Assembly (NCBI GenBank): GCA_016778305.1
Contig: JADHPT010000004.1
Coordinates: 57,311-121,310 of the forward strand
Origin: Candidatus Poseidonia sp.
GTDB taxonomy: Archaea > Thermoplasmatota > Poseidoniia > Poseidoniales > Poseidoniaceae
Direction of reading: 5' to 3'
DNA length: 64,000 nt
Shown: piece after piece, positions 6,971-15,372 of the stretch
Position numbering within the stretch: position 1 is the stretch's first letter
Layout of the letters: each line of letters begins with the position of its first letter
The notes under the pieces: model-generated
What the model saw: only the letters and a program-made list of their open reading frames with translations
Databases searched by the model: none
Told to the model about the DNA's origin: nothing
Made by a program: the position numbers and the translations under genes

Positions 6971-9280
6971 ATGGAGGTGCTAGTTTTGAAATGCTTTCTC
7001 ACCGTTCCGATTCTCATGTTTCTCATCCTCGCAAGCATGCCGCTCAACGTCCAAAGTGAAGCAAACACAACACCCCAAGAGCCAACATGCAATGCAGACC
7101 GCGTAAACTGGACGATGGGACTTGTGTATTGTGACCACAGGGCTACGGAGGGCTATACATTGTTCTCCCCTCTTCCCGGAAACACGACCTATCTCATCGA
7201 CCACGTCGGACGATTCGTTCACGAATGGAGTTCTCCGGGTGAACATCGCCCTGCTTTGTCTGCCTATCTCTTGGAGGACGGTTCTCTCCTGAGGACGGCG
7301 AATATTGCTCAGACTTCTCATGGTAATTTTTCTGGCGGTGGAACTGCCGGGAAAGTCGAGCGGATCTCGTGGGATGGAACGCTTGAATGGTCCTGGACAT
7401 ACGATTCAACGGATTTCATTTCACATCACGATATTGAACCAATGCCAAACGGCAACATTCTCATGATTGCATGGGAAGATAAAACCGAAGAGGAAGCAGC
7501 TCAGGCAGGACGGAATCCTGCATTAGCGAGCGACTCACCCAATGGCGAGAACAACGTGTGGCCCGACCATATCATCGAAGTTCAACCCGTTGGAAGCAAC
7601 GATGCGACAATTGTTTGGCGCTGGCATGCATGGGACCATTTGGTACAAGATTACGACCCAAACAAAGACAATTACGGCGTCGTCGAGGAGCATCCCGAAT
7701 TATTGAACATCAATTATGTAAGCAGTACGGGCAATCAAGCCGGACGAGCCGATTGGATGCACTGCAACGGTATCGATTACAATGCAATGCTCGATCAAAT
7801 CGCCTTATCGTGCCGTGGAATGGATGAAATTTACATTATCGACCACAGCACAACCACAGAGGAAGCCGCAGGACATACGGGTGGGAACGCCGGCAAGGGT
7901 GGTGATTTCCTTTACCGATGGGGCAATCCACAAGTCTACAAAAAAGGGTTATCGAGCAATCAACAACTGTTCGGGCAACATGACGTACAGTGGATTCAAT
8001 CAGGTCATCCCAATGAAGGGCAACTTATGGTTTTCAACAATGGAAACGGCCGAAGTGAAGCCTATTCCTCTGTTGACATCATCAATCCAACCATCGTAGA
8101 CGGGGCATACGAATTACAGGCTAACGGGACCTTTGGGCCAAATCAGCCCTCGTGGACCTGGGATATTGGAACAGAGATGTATGCTTCAGCCATCTCAGGA
8201 GCACATGCTCTCTCCAACGGACATGTACTCGTGACCTATGGAACGAGCGGAACCTTGTACGAAGTGAATGAAAACGGAAACGTGGTTTGGACCTACATCA
8301 ACCCCGTAGGCAATAACGGAGCATTCAATCAAACCGAAAGCATTCCCGAAGGAAACAGGGCAGGAACAACAGCCAACCAAGTGTTCAAAGCAACACATTA
8401 CGAATCTAACTACGCTGGTTTTGCTCAAAAAGACCTCACACCTGGTGATTATATTGAGTCATGGAACGACCTGTGCCCCAGCCAAGATGCATGGTATTGG
8501 GATAAAAACGGTGATGGCTGCATCGATGACACCGACGGCGATGGCGTTCTCGACCCTAACGACCTGTGTTGGGAAGGAGAGGATTCCTTGGACGAGGACA
8601 ACGATGGAATTGCCGACCCTTGTGACGACTTTGTGGACAGCGATGACGATGGAATCGCTGATTTCGAAGATCAGTGCGCTGGACATGACGACAACGTTGA
8701 CGACGATGCCGATGGAATCGTAGATGGATGCGATGAACTCATTGACAACGACAGCGATGGCGTTTCGAACGCATTGGACAAGTGTGACGGTCATGATGAT
8801 GGAGAAGACAGCGATAACGATGGAATTCCGAACGGTTGCGATGCGACACCACTGCCGGTTCTGCAAGAAGTTGTCGAAGAGGAACTGCAGACCCTTGAAG
8901 ACCAAAACAACGCTTCGCTTTCCAGTTCAAACGAACCGGCAGAAAATCAAGCTACAACCGAGAGCGAGAATGATGCGTGGTCAACGCTGAAGTTGAGTGG
9001 ATGGCTTCTCGTATTACTCGGACTCTGGGGCTTCATTTACGCATCCCTTCAATATCGATCAAACCAACAGAACAGAGGCCCTCAGCATGGATTGCTGATC
9101 GTGGATGATGTTGAAACGGAGGGGAAAACATACGACGCGCTACCCCCCCTTGTCCTGCCAACAATTCATCATGCTCCACCGCTCCCCCAGCAAGGTCTGC
9201 CGGAGGGCTGGACGATGGAACAATGGGAACATTATGGTCATCAATGGATTGAGATTTACGGTGGACAAGAACAGCCATGA
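6971..9280 (+). CDS. Secreted arylsulfotransferase-like protein with TSP3 calcium repeats and a membrane anchor
   Basis: 769 residues. A signal peptide (about 1-28) precedes a beta-propeller region resembling the arylsulfotransferase (ASST) family. Supporting segments are GNTTYLIDHVGRFVHEW, LLEDGSLLRT, HHDIEPMPNGNILMIAWE, DWMHCNGIDYN and GQHDVQWI, with repeated GxVxWxW strands. The family also includes non-catalytic propellers, so sulfotransfer is unproven. About residues 505-625 form TSP3-type calcium-binding repeats with DxDxDGxxD spacing and Cys pairs. One TM helix (about 675-693) is followed by a cytoplasmic tail ending in a Trp-rich LPEGWTMEQWEHYG motif. ATG 6971. Probably a surface enzyme or binding protein. 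Confidence 0.7.
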   Translation: MEVLVLKCFLTVPILMFLILASMPLNVQSEANTTPQEPTCNADRVNWTMGLVYCDHRATEGYTLFSPLPGNTTYLIDHVGRFVHEWSSPGEHRPALSAYLLEDGSLLRTANIAQTSHGNFSGGGTAGKVERISWDGTLEWSWTYDSTDFISHHDIEPMPNGNILMIAWEDKTEEEAAQAGRNPALASDSPNGENNVWPDHIIEVQPVGSNDATIVWRWHAWDHLVQDYDPNKDNYGVVEEHPELLNINYVSSTGNQAGRADWMHCNGIDYNAMLDQIALSCRGMDEIYIIDHSTTTEEAAGHTGGNAGKGGDFLYRWGNPQVYKKGLSSNQQLFGQHDVQWIQSGHPNEGQLMVFNNGNGRSEAYSSVDIINPTIVDGAYELQANGTFGPNQPSWTWDIGTEMYASAISGAHALSNGHVLVTYGTSGTLYEVNENGNVVWTYINPVGNNGAFNQTESIPEGNRAGTTANQVFKATHYESNYAGFAQKDLTPGDYIESWNDLCPSQDAWYWDKNGDGCIDDTDGDGVLDPNDLCWEGEDSLDEDNDGIADPCDDFVDSDDDGIADFEDQCAGHDDNVDDDADGIVDGCDELIDNDSDGVSNALDKCDGHDDGEDSDNDGIPNGCDATPLPVLQEVVEEELQTLEDQNNASLSSSNEPAENQATTESENDAWSTLKLSGWLLVLLGLWGFIYASLQYRSNQQNRGPQHGLLIVDDVETEGKTYDALPPLVLPTIHHAPPLPQQGLPEGWTMEQWEHYGHQWIEIYGGQEQP

Positions 9281-9360
9281 TTTCGTGGATACGAAAGCAT
9301 GGGAAGAAGTTCACAAGAAATTAAGTAGGGCATGAGAACAGCACCGCATGAGGAAAAATC

Positions 9361-9639
9361 ATGCCACACATCGTCACCTCCGCCTGCGTTGACCATAAAT
9401 ATCAGGAATGCGTTGCAGTCTGCCCCGTAGAAGCCTTCAGAGAAGCGGATACCTATCTCGTCATTGACCCTGATGAATGCATTGACTGCGGCGCTTGCGT
9501 TCCAGAATGCCCCGTTGATGCGATTTTCGCAGATACGGATCTCCCCGAAAGCGAAGAAGCGTGGATTGAGCGAAATGCAGAAGAATCCATCGACGCTGAA
9601 ATCGCAGAGGGTGACTCTCCCGTTCTTGCTTCCGACTGA
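9361..9639 (+). CDS. Seven-iron-type ferredoxin
   Basis: Small electron carrier of 92 residues. The first cysteine group C-x7-C-x3-CPVEAF and the second group [17 protein letters not shown] match the 3Fe-4S/4Fe-4S ferredoxins such as Azotobacter FdI. The conserved PDEC start of the second cluster and the acidic tail ([12 protein letters not shown]) are also seen. The extra cysteine between the first two in some relatives is absent here, which supports a 3Fe cluster at that site. ATG 9361. It stands alone between the arylsulfotransferase-like gene and pdxS, all plus strand. Redox partners are unknown. Confidence 0.92.
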   Translation: MPHIVTSACVDHKYQECVAVCPVEAFREADTYLVIDPDECIDCGACVPECPVDAIFADTDLPESEEAWIERNAEESIDAEIAEGDSPVLASD

Positions 9640-9695
9640 AAATCGGCTCAAGGCTGAGAACCAAGCATCATAAAGGACGCCAACGAGGATTTGCT

Positions 9696-10694
9696 ATGTC
9701 AAACAAGAATATCGACTTTACACAATTCCGGAAAGGTAGCGACCTGCTGAAGCAAGGCTTCGCCCGGATGCAACAAGGCGGCGTCATCATGGACGTCGTC
9801 AACCCTGAACAAGCAGCCGTCGCAGAGGATTCGGGTGCTGTTGCAGTAATGGCCCTTGAACGAGTACCCGCTGACATTCGCAAAGCCGGTGGCGTGGCAC
9901 GAATGAGCCAACCAGACATGATTCAGGGCATCCTCGACTGCACCTCAATCCCAGTCATGGCCAAATCAAGAATTGGCCACGATGGCGAAGCACGGATACT
10001 CGAGGCCATGGGTGTAGACATGGTTGATGAAAGCGAAGTCCTGACACCGGCCGACCCGTATTTCCACATCAACAAGCACGAATACGAAATTCCGTTTGTA
10101 TGCGGTGCAACCGGCCTAGGCGAAGCGGCCCGCCGCATCTGGGAAGGGGCAGCAATGATCCGTACCAAAGGCGAAGCCGGTACCGGTAACGTCGTTGCCG
10201 CAGTCACCCACGCCCGACTCATTGACCAGGAGATCAAGCAAATACAATCCCTCGACGATAACGGATTGAATCTCGCTGCGGAACATATCATGGACCGTTA
10301 CAAGGTATTGTCATCTCAATCCTTGATGCCAGGTGAACATTTCAATACGCCCTTTGGAGCTATTGACGATGAGATGCACGATGGGATTCGTTCTGTACTC
10401 AATGACGTTCATCGATTGGGCCGACTTCCTGTAGTGACCTTTTCTGCTGGCGGAATTGCCACACCAGCCGATGCTTCGCTCATGATGCGCATGGGTATGG
10501 ACGGTATTTTCGTCGGCTCAGGAATTTTCAAGTCAAGTGATCCCAAAACAATGGCCGACGCTATCGTTATGGCAACTGCGCATTACGATGAAGCCAGCAA
10601 GGTTGCTGAAGCCATGGGTATGATGGCAGGCATCCCAATGAAGGGCGATGAGTTAGAAACGCTGGAAATTCGTTATGACCAGCGTGGCATGTGA
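9696..10694 (+). CDS. pdxS: Pyridoxal 5'-phosphate synthase, lyase subunit
   Basis: Makes PLP from ribose 5-phosphate, glyceraldehyde 3-phosphate and ammonia, the ammonia being supplied by the glutaminase PdxT. It has 332 residues and a strongly conserved sequence: [50 protein letters not shown], the lysine-bearing [13 protein letters not shown] and the C-terminal [14 protein letters not shown] phosphate-binding loop. pdxT is not in the window. Start ATG 9696. Its stop abuts the stop of the convergent small gene 10695-10928. Confidence 0.97.
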   Translation: MSNKNIDFTQFRKGSDLLKQGFARMQQGGVIMDVVNPEQAAVAEDSGAVAVMALERVPADIRKAGGVARMSQPDMIQGILDCTSIPVMAKSRIGHDGEARILEAMGVDMVDESEVLTPADPYFHINKHEYEIPFVCGATGLGEAARRIWEGAAMIRTKGEAGTGNVVAAVTHARLIDQEIKQIQSLDDNGLNLAAEHIMDRYKVLSSQSLMPGEHFNTPFGAIDDEMHDGIRSVLNDVHRLGRLPVVTFSAGGIATPADASLMMRMGMDGIFVGSGIFKSSDPKTMADAIVMATAHYDEASKVAEAMGMMAGIPMKGDELETLEIRYDQRGM

Positions 10695-10928
10695 TCAATC
10701 CAACGGATCGCTTACGCCTTCTTCACCAAGCGTCCACTTGAGCGTCTTGACAACACCTTGCAAAGCCTTGTGATTACGAGCAGCATCTTTCATGCCGTCC
10801 TTGTCATTTTCATCCTTGCACATCTCATACCATTCCTTCCACTGGTTCATTTTTTCAGTGGCTTTGGAAAGCATGGTTTCGATCTCTTCCCAAGTACGGT
10901 CGTAACTGCGAACGGGTCCATTGCTCAT
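10695..10928 (-). CDS. Small helical protein of unknown function
   Basis: 77 residues from ATG 10928 (an in-frame GTG at 10979 would add 17). The composition is charged and predicted helical (repeated E, K, D with Trp at WEEIE, WKEWYEMCKDE and LKWTLGEEG), resembling a short helical bundle. No recognised family. The stop codon is directly adjacent to that of pdxS. The ORF is short, but the strongly biased composition and tight packing between genes support coding. Confidence 0.5.
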   Translation of the reverse strand: MSNGPVRSYDRTWEEIETMLSKATEKMNQWKEWYEMCKDENDKDGMKDAARNHKALQGVVKTLKWTLGEEGVSDPLD

Positions 10929-10982
10929 GACAATCGTTTTTACGCACAAACAGGTCCTATTTATTGCCTCGCCCTGCACATT

Positions 10983-12053
10983 TCAATCAAATTGGGAAAT
11001 TCGTTGATTGGAGTAAGTCGAAGCTGATTCTAATTGAACATCGTCACCGATGACACAATCTTCAACGATAACGCCTTGAGGAACCGTCACATTTCGACCG
11101 AGGATCGAACGGTGAATCTTGGTGGTTGCACCAATGCTACATCCTTGCATGATGAGAGAATCGCGCACCTCCGAATCTTGACCGAGTTGGCAATTGCTGC
11201 CGACAACGCTTGAAGTCAATTGCCCGCTCAATATGGCACTTTCAGCCAATAAATTCCCATCGACAAGGTGGTATGAAAGCGGATAGGTGAAGGGCAGCCT
11301 GTCATAATCGTTGATCAGCGTTTCCTGTGCGCGTAGTAACTCACTGGGCTGACCGACGTCAAACCAAACGCCATCAATGGCTTGTGCATACATTGGCCAT
11401 CCTAATTCGAGGAGATGAGGGAATAACTGCTTACTAAAATCAAATTTCTCACCTTCTGGAATGTGTTCAAACACTTCTGGTTCAAGGATGTACAAACCTG
11501 CATTAATCACATTGCTGAACGCTTCTTGGCGAGTGGGTTTTTCCAAAAAACGACGTATAAATCCGGACCGTAAGTCACCATCTACTTGCCCCTTGGGGTC
11601 CAATGACAAACCCACAATACCGAATTCGGTTGGGTCTTCAACTTCCCAAAGTGCCATCGTGACTTTTGCCCCATTCTTCCGATGGGCATCGAGCAGGGCT
11701 TTGATGTCAAAGGATGCTACTGCGTCACCAGAACCGACAACGCATGTCGACCGAATGCTGGAACGTAATAATCCAACACTTCCAGCCGTTCCCATTGGCG
11801 TTGATTCTTGATTGACACGGGCTTTGAGCCCCACTACGTCACTGTTCGCAGGCCAGGAAGCAATGTGTTCACCAAGTTGTTCACCACGGTAACCTGTGGT
11901 GACGATGATTTCATCGATACCTGCCTGAACCATTGCCTCCTTGACATAGTCAATGACTGGTCGTCCCAAGACCTCCACCATGGGCTTCGGTCTGGATTCG
12001 GTCAATGGCATCAGACGTGAACCTTGTCCACCTGCCATGATGATGCCAAGCAC
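10983..12053 (-). CDS. Sugar-phosphate nucleotidyltransferase with left-handed beta-helix
   Basis: Activates a sugar 1-phosphate to an NDP-sugar. The N-terminal Rossmann-like domain has the family signature IMAGGQGSRLMPLTESRPKP (GxGxRL...KP). After it come GYRGEQLGEHI, the acceptor loop VVGSGDAVASFD and FIRRFLEKP. Residues about 255-350 are hexapeptide repeats (for example GSNCQLGQDSEVRDS and GRNVTVPQG), forming the left-handed beta-helix of the glucose/mannose-1-phosphate nucleotidyltransferase group. The base and sugar are not deducible. GTG 12053 is used as start because ATG alternatives would cut the nucleotide-binding loop. A nine-base gap to the coiled-coil gene upstream suggests cotranscription. 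Confidence 0.88.
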   Translation of the reverse strand: MLGIIMAGGQGSRLMPLTESRPKPMVEVLGRPVIDYVKEAMVQAGIDEIIVTTGYRGEQLGEHIASWPANSDVVGLKARVNQESTPMGTAGSVGLLRSSIRSTCVVGSGDAVASFDIKALLDAHRKNGAKVTMALWEVEDPTEFGIVGLSLDPKGQVDGDLRSGFIRRFLEKPTRQEAFSNVINAGLYILEPEVFEHIPEGEKFDFSKQLFPHLLELGWPMYAQAIDGVWFDVGQPSELLRAQETLINDYDRLPFTYPLSYHLVDGNLLAESAILSGQLTSSVVGSNCQLGQDSEVRDSLIMQGCSIGATTKIHRSILGRNVTVPQGVIVEDCVIGDDVQLESASTYSNQRISQFD

Positions 12054-12062
12054 GGCGTCACC

Positions 12063-13064
12063 TCAACGGCGGCGTATGGGTCCAAGGCGACGCATGTTCT
12101 TTTTCTTTGAGGAAGGTGAGCCACGCTTCTTCTTGGAGGATGGGTCATCTTTCCCAAGCCCGCCAAACATCAGTTCACCATCTGAGAGAAGGGATTTGAC
12201 AAGTTTGTCAGCGACTTCATCAGATTCTGCTCCGGTTTTCATTTCAGCCTTCACCGAATCATTGTGATCGGTCATCCAGGATTTGCGCTCTTCAATCGCA
12301 AGGTTGAGTTGTTCCCTTGCTTTGTTGACATCGACCATCATTTCAGTAATCTTTTCATGAACGCCATCTGCTTTTTGATGGTGTTCTACTGATTCTTGAT
12401 GGTGACGATCTCCTTCTGCCTTCAGGAAATCCCGGTGATCGAGTCCTTCTTTGTATTCTGCCCATTTCTCGTCAGCTCGTTGAAGGGCTTCAACGAATAA
12501 TTTGTGAGCATCATCGGATTCTGCTTTCAATGTAGCGATGGCCTCGTCAAGGTTTGAGAGATCCACATTAACCATCTCAAATTTCGTGACATCGGGCTCA
12601 AGTTCATCGGCCCTTCGCTTCATTCGCTTGATGCGCTCCATGGTTTCTTTTTCCTTCTTCGTACTGGATGAGGTCGTCTGAAACTTATCCTCTAGGGAGT
12701 TGATTTCAGTCATCAATTGAGAATATTCTGCAGTGGCTGATTTTTTCTCACCACGTTCGCTTCGTCGTCCTCTGGCTTGAGAAAACAATTCTTTGAGTTG
12801 AGTGTTAATTGCATCACGCTTGGCTTTGTGTGCGTTCCTTTCTGCGTGGATAGCATCGAGTTCCGATTTTACAAGGTCCAATTTTGTCCTTTGCTCCCTG
12901 TATTGCTCTTGGACAGCATCACGCTTTTGAGCAACCGCTTTACCTTGTTCGCGAAGTGAATTGCGGGTTTCACGCAACTTGCGAACTCTTGCTTCCATCG
13001 ATTGGAGTTCATCTCGTAACTCGGAATCTGGGTTAGGCTCACCGTCTCCAGCCTTGCCGCGCAT
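12063..13064 (-). CDS. Long coiled-coil protein (COG1340-like), first of three
   Basis: 333 residues, nearly all heptad-like charged helix from about residue 10 to 285. It resembles the uncharacterised archaeal coiled-coil family COG1340: SMEARVRKLRETRNSLREQ and a KRDAINTQLKELFSQARGRR segment. The C-terminus has a short hydrophobic element, DKLVKSLLSDGELMFGGLGK, followed by a very basic, serine-rich tail. Start ATG 13064; an upstream in-frame TTG at 13076 is possible. Two similar proteins lie at 18436-19251 and 20207-21082. Suggested roles such as scaffolding or chromosome organisation are speculation; the sequence shows only the coiled coil and basic tail. Confidence 0.75.
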   Translation of the reverse strand: MRGKAGDGEPNPDSELRDELQSMEARVRKLRETRNSLREQGKAVAQKRDAVQEQYREQRTKLDLVKSELDAIHAERNAHKAKRDAINTQLKELFSQARGRRSERGEKKSATAEYSQLMTEINSLEDKFQTTSSSTKKEKETMERIKRMKRRADELEPDVTKFEMVNVDLSNLDEAIATLKAESDDAHKLFVEALQRADEKWAEYKEGLDHRDFLKAEGDRHHQESVEHHQKADGVHEKITEMMVDVNKAREQLNLAIEERKSWMTDHNDSVKAEMKTGAESDEVADKLVKSLLSDGELMFGGLGKDDPSSKKKRGSPSSKKKNMRRLGPIRRR

Positions 13065-13124
13065 GGTGTGTTCCAACCCCTATCACATTTCAAGCCTATG
13101 GATTGTCATACAAAGGTGATTTGT

Positions 13125-14657
13125 TCAAACTGCCGTATCGAAGATTTGGATAATCATGAAAATAATTGAGGAAAATAGGCCAAATCCGCCAAAGAGATAC
13201 GCCACATAGGAACCTGTCGTTCGGAGCCATTGGCGGAATTCAGCACGGACCCGCACATTGATTTGCCTTCCAAGAAGGAGTTCCCCATTTGTTTCTTCCA
13301 AGCGAACGGAAACCGTTGCATCACCGTTGGTTGTTGGAATCAACGTCTGCCACGAGACCGTACTATCCTTGAGCAATCCCGACATTTTTCCAAGCACATC
13401 TTCATTGCCTTCAGCAGCAAGTGGAAGGGCTTCGTTGGACCACCAGTACATTTCACCGGGTTCAAGTCGGTAGGTCAAAGCGAGGTCTTTTGGCTCAAAA
13501 TTAGGAGTTTGAACGCGAAACACAACGGTTCGTGTCTTGTTGGAGAGGTTGTGAAATAACGTGAAGAGATTTGCTTTTTCTGTTACAACGTTTTCCATAT
13601 CAACTTCGAAAATGAGATCTTTCATTGCAGGTTCTCGCCCTGATTCAAGATCTTGCTTAAGACGGTCGACCATTCTGAAAAAGGCAGGACAGCGCTGGTT
13701 GATGAGGCCGAGAAGAACAAGCCATGATTCAAGAGTAAATACTTCATGGCTGAATACGAATTCCATACCTTTCTTCATCAAAATTTCACTCATTTCAGAT
13801 TCCAATGTTTTCCGGTCCAAACCAGTAGCATGGCGATACAGGGTCATCAGGAATTTTTCATGGGCAAAATGGCGATTAATACCTCGCTTGAAGCCCTGTT
13901 CTAATTCCTTGGTGTATTCATCATACTGTGAGCGAAGGAGAGGATCCATATGCGTCTTGATGAGGTCGTTGAAGACCATGTTAAGAGTCGATGGATGGAC
14001 CGGAGGCGTATAAGCTGCTAAAAGGCCGGTCTGTTCGACCATGTTGAACGGTGTTGAGCGAGTAGGCAAGTGCTGACCCACCGAGAGAACGAGGAAGGAT
14101 GATGAAGCGAGAAGGAAGAGTTGTCCAAACTCAGTCGAAGTCCCATTCCAGAGAACCGCGATGAGCATCAACGCCGAACAGCAAGCAAAAAAGAGTGATT
14201 TGCTGTGATGCGACATTGAATTTTCAAGTTGATAGAGGAGACCATCGTAGCCTTGCAGTGATTGTACAGATCGATGGTCGATATTTGATTTTTCGACCTG
14301 TTGATGGAAGGTAGCCAGAGAGATACTCACTCGGTAACGATGGAAACCAACCGCTAAAATGTAGCCGAGGAGTACAACGAAGGAAAGACTGGCCGTGAAG
14401 GTAGAGAATCCAATTCCGATATTGGGTTCGATATTATCCTGCCAAAAGAGAGGGGAACTTTGGGAAAAGGCCCAGGATGAAAAATAGGTGATGGCTGCAA
14501 AGGCAGGAAGGAACATGATCAGCCTCAGACCCGAACTCACAATTTGTCGGTCAATAGCGTGAATAATTGATTCAGAGAGACGGAATCCAAAACCAGAGCC
14601 TTCGTCAGAATCAAGTGGAAGAACTTCACTCAAGGCCGCTGATGATTCTTCGCCCAT
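13125..14657 (-). CDS. Membrane protein of unknown function
   Basis: 510 residues from ATG 14657. Predicted TM segments lie near residues 45-65, 85-107 and 158-190 (probably two helices), with a last one at about 485-507. Between them is a long soluble region of about 290 residues with an alpha-helical first half and a beta-rich second half (RTVVFRVQTPNFEP, LTYRLEPGEMYWWS, DATVSVRLEETNGELLL). The beta part looks like an Ig-like or beta-sandwich domain. No family recognised. It sits on the minus strand between the DtxR-like regulator and the first coiled-coil gene. Confidence 0.65.
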   Translation of the reverse strand: MGEESSAALSEVLPLDSDEGSGFGFRLSESIIHAIDRQIVSSGLRLIMFLPAFAAITYFSSWAFSQSSPLFWQDNIEPNIGIGFSTFTASLSFVVLLGYILAVGFHRYRVSISLATFHQQVEKSNIDHRSVQSLQGYDGLLYQLENSMSHHSKSLFFACCSALMLIAVLWNGTSTEFGQLFLLASSSFLVLSVGQHLPTRSTPFNMVEQTGLLAAYTPPVHPSTLNMVFNDLIKTHMDPLLRSQYDEYTKELEQGFKRGINRHFAHEKFLMTLYRHATGLDRKTLESEMSEILMKKGMEFVFSHEVFTLESWLVLLGLINQRCPAFFRMVDRLKQDLESGREPAMKDLIFEVDMENVVTEKANLFTLFHNLSNKTRTVVFRVQTPNFEPKDLALTYRLEPGEMYWWSNEALPLAAEGNEDVLGKMSGLLKDSTVSWQTLIPTTNGDATVSVRLEETNGELLLGRQINVRVRAEFRQWLRTTGSYVAYLFGGFGLFSSIIFMIIQIFDTAV

Positions 14658-14696
14658 GGTGATAGGAAGGGTTGCTCTCCTCTAAAGTGTTCACAC

Positions 14697-15359
14697 CTAT
14701 TCTTTGTGAATCGTGACGAATATTCGTTCCATCCATTCGTCCGACAGGGTCATCAAAAGTTTGTTTTTTTGCCAAATTTGACTACCTTTTTTCACAATAG
14801 TAGATCCAATTCCAATGCCGTCACCTCGAAGAATTTCAATCGCCTCACCTGGAAGGAGAAGAGCCGCGAGTACCCCTTCTTGCCCGTCGGTCAAATGACG
14901 AAAAGAAAGGGATTGCCTGCTGCTTGCAAGCCGGAGGGCGATGTCTTCAGTCGGTTTGGGAATCGGTCGACCACTCGGGTCAACACCTTCGGATCCAACC
15001 AAAGCAGACAAGGCCACTTCCAGGTCATCGTCAATGGCGTGCTCAAGACGGCATGCCGTTTCATGGGCATTCCCTTCGTAGGGAAGAATTTCAAGCAGGA
15101 CCTCAGCTAGGCGATGACGACGTTTCATTTTACGCCCGTGAACAAGTCCATCTGGAGTTAACATAGCGCCTTTGTATGGAACATAGTCGAGATAACCTCG
15201 TTTTGCAAGTCGTTGAACCATTTCAGTTGCCGATGCAGGACTCACACGCAGACGGGAAGCAAGGTCGCCAGTGCGGACCCGTGCATTGGAATCCGATTCA
15301 TAGAATTCATACATCGTTTCGAGGTATTCATCCTCAAATTCCTGAAAATGACCAACCAT
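14697..15359 (-). CDS. DtxR/MntR-family metal-dependent transcriptional regulator
   Basis: Metal-sensing repressor, 220 residues from ATG 15359 (GTG 15368 possible). The N-terminal winged helix includes YLETMYEFYE, RTGDLASRLRVSPASATEMV and LAKRGYLDYVPYKGAMLT, matching DtxR. The dimerisation and metal-binding region has the HETACRLEHAIDDDLE motif; the C-x2-EH pattern corresponds to DtxR Cys102/Glu105/His106, which favours iron sensing. A C-terminal SH3-like (FeoA-type) domain follows (GEAIEILRGDGIGIGSTI). It starts 13 bases after the stop of a large secreted protein on the same strand, so the two are probably cotranscribed. Its targets in this window are unknown. Confidence 0.9.
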   Translation of the reverse strand: MVGHFQEFEDEYLETMYEFYESDSNARVRTGDLASRLRVSPASATEMVQRLAKRGYLDYVPYKGAMLTPDGLVHGRKMKRRHRLAEVLLEILPYEGNAHETACRLEHAIDDDLEVALSALVGSEGVDPSGRPIPKPTEDIALRLASSRQSLSFRHLTDGQEGVLAALLLPGEAIEILRGDGIGIGSTIVKKGSQIWQKNKLLMTLSDEWMERIFVTIHKE

Positions 15360-15372
15360 TGGAACCACTGCT

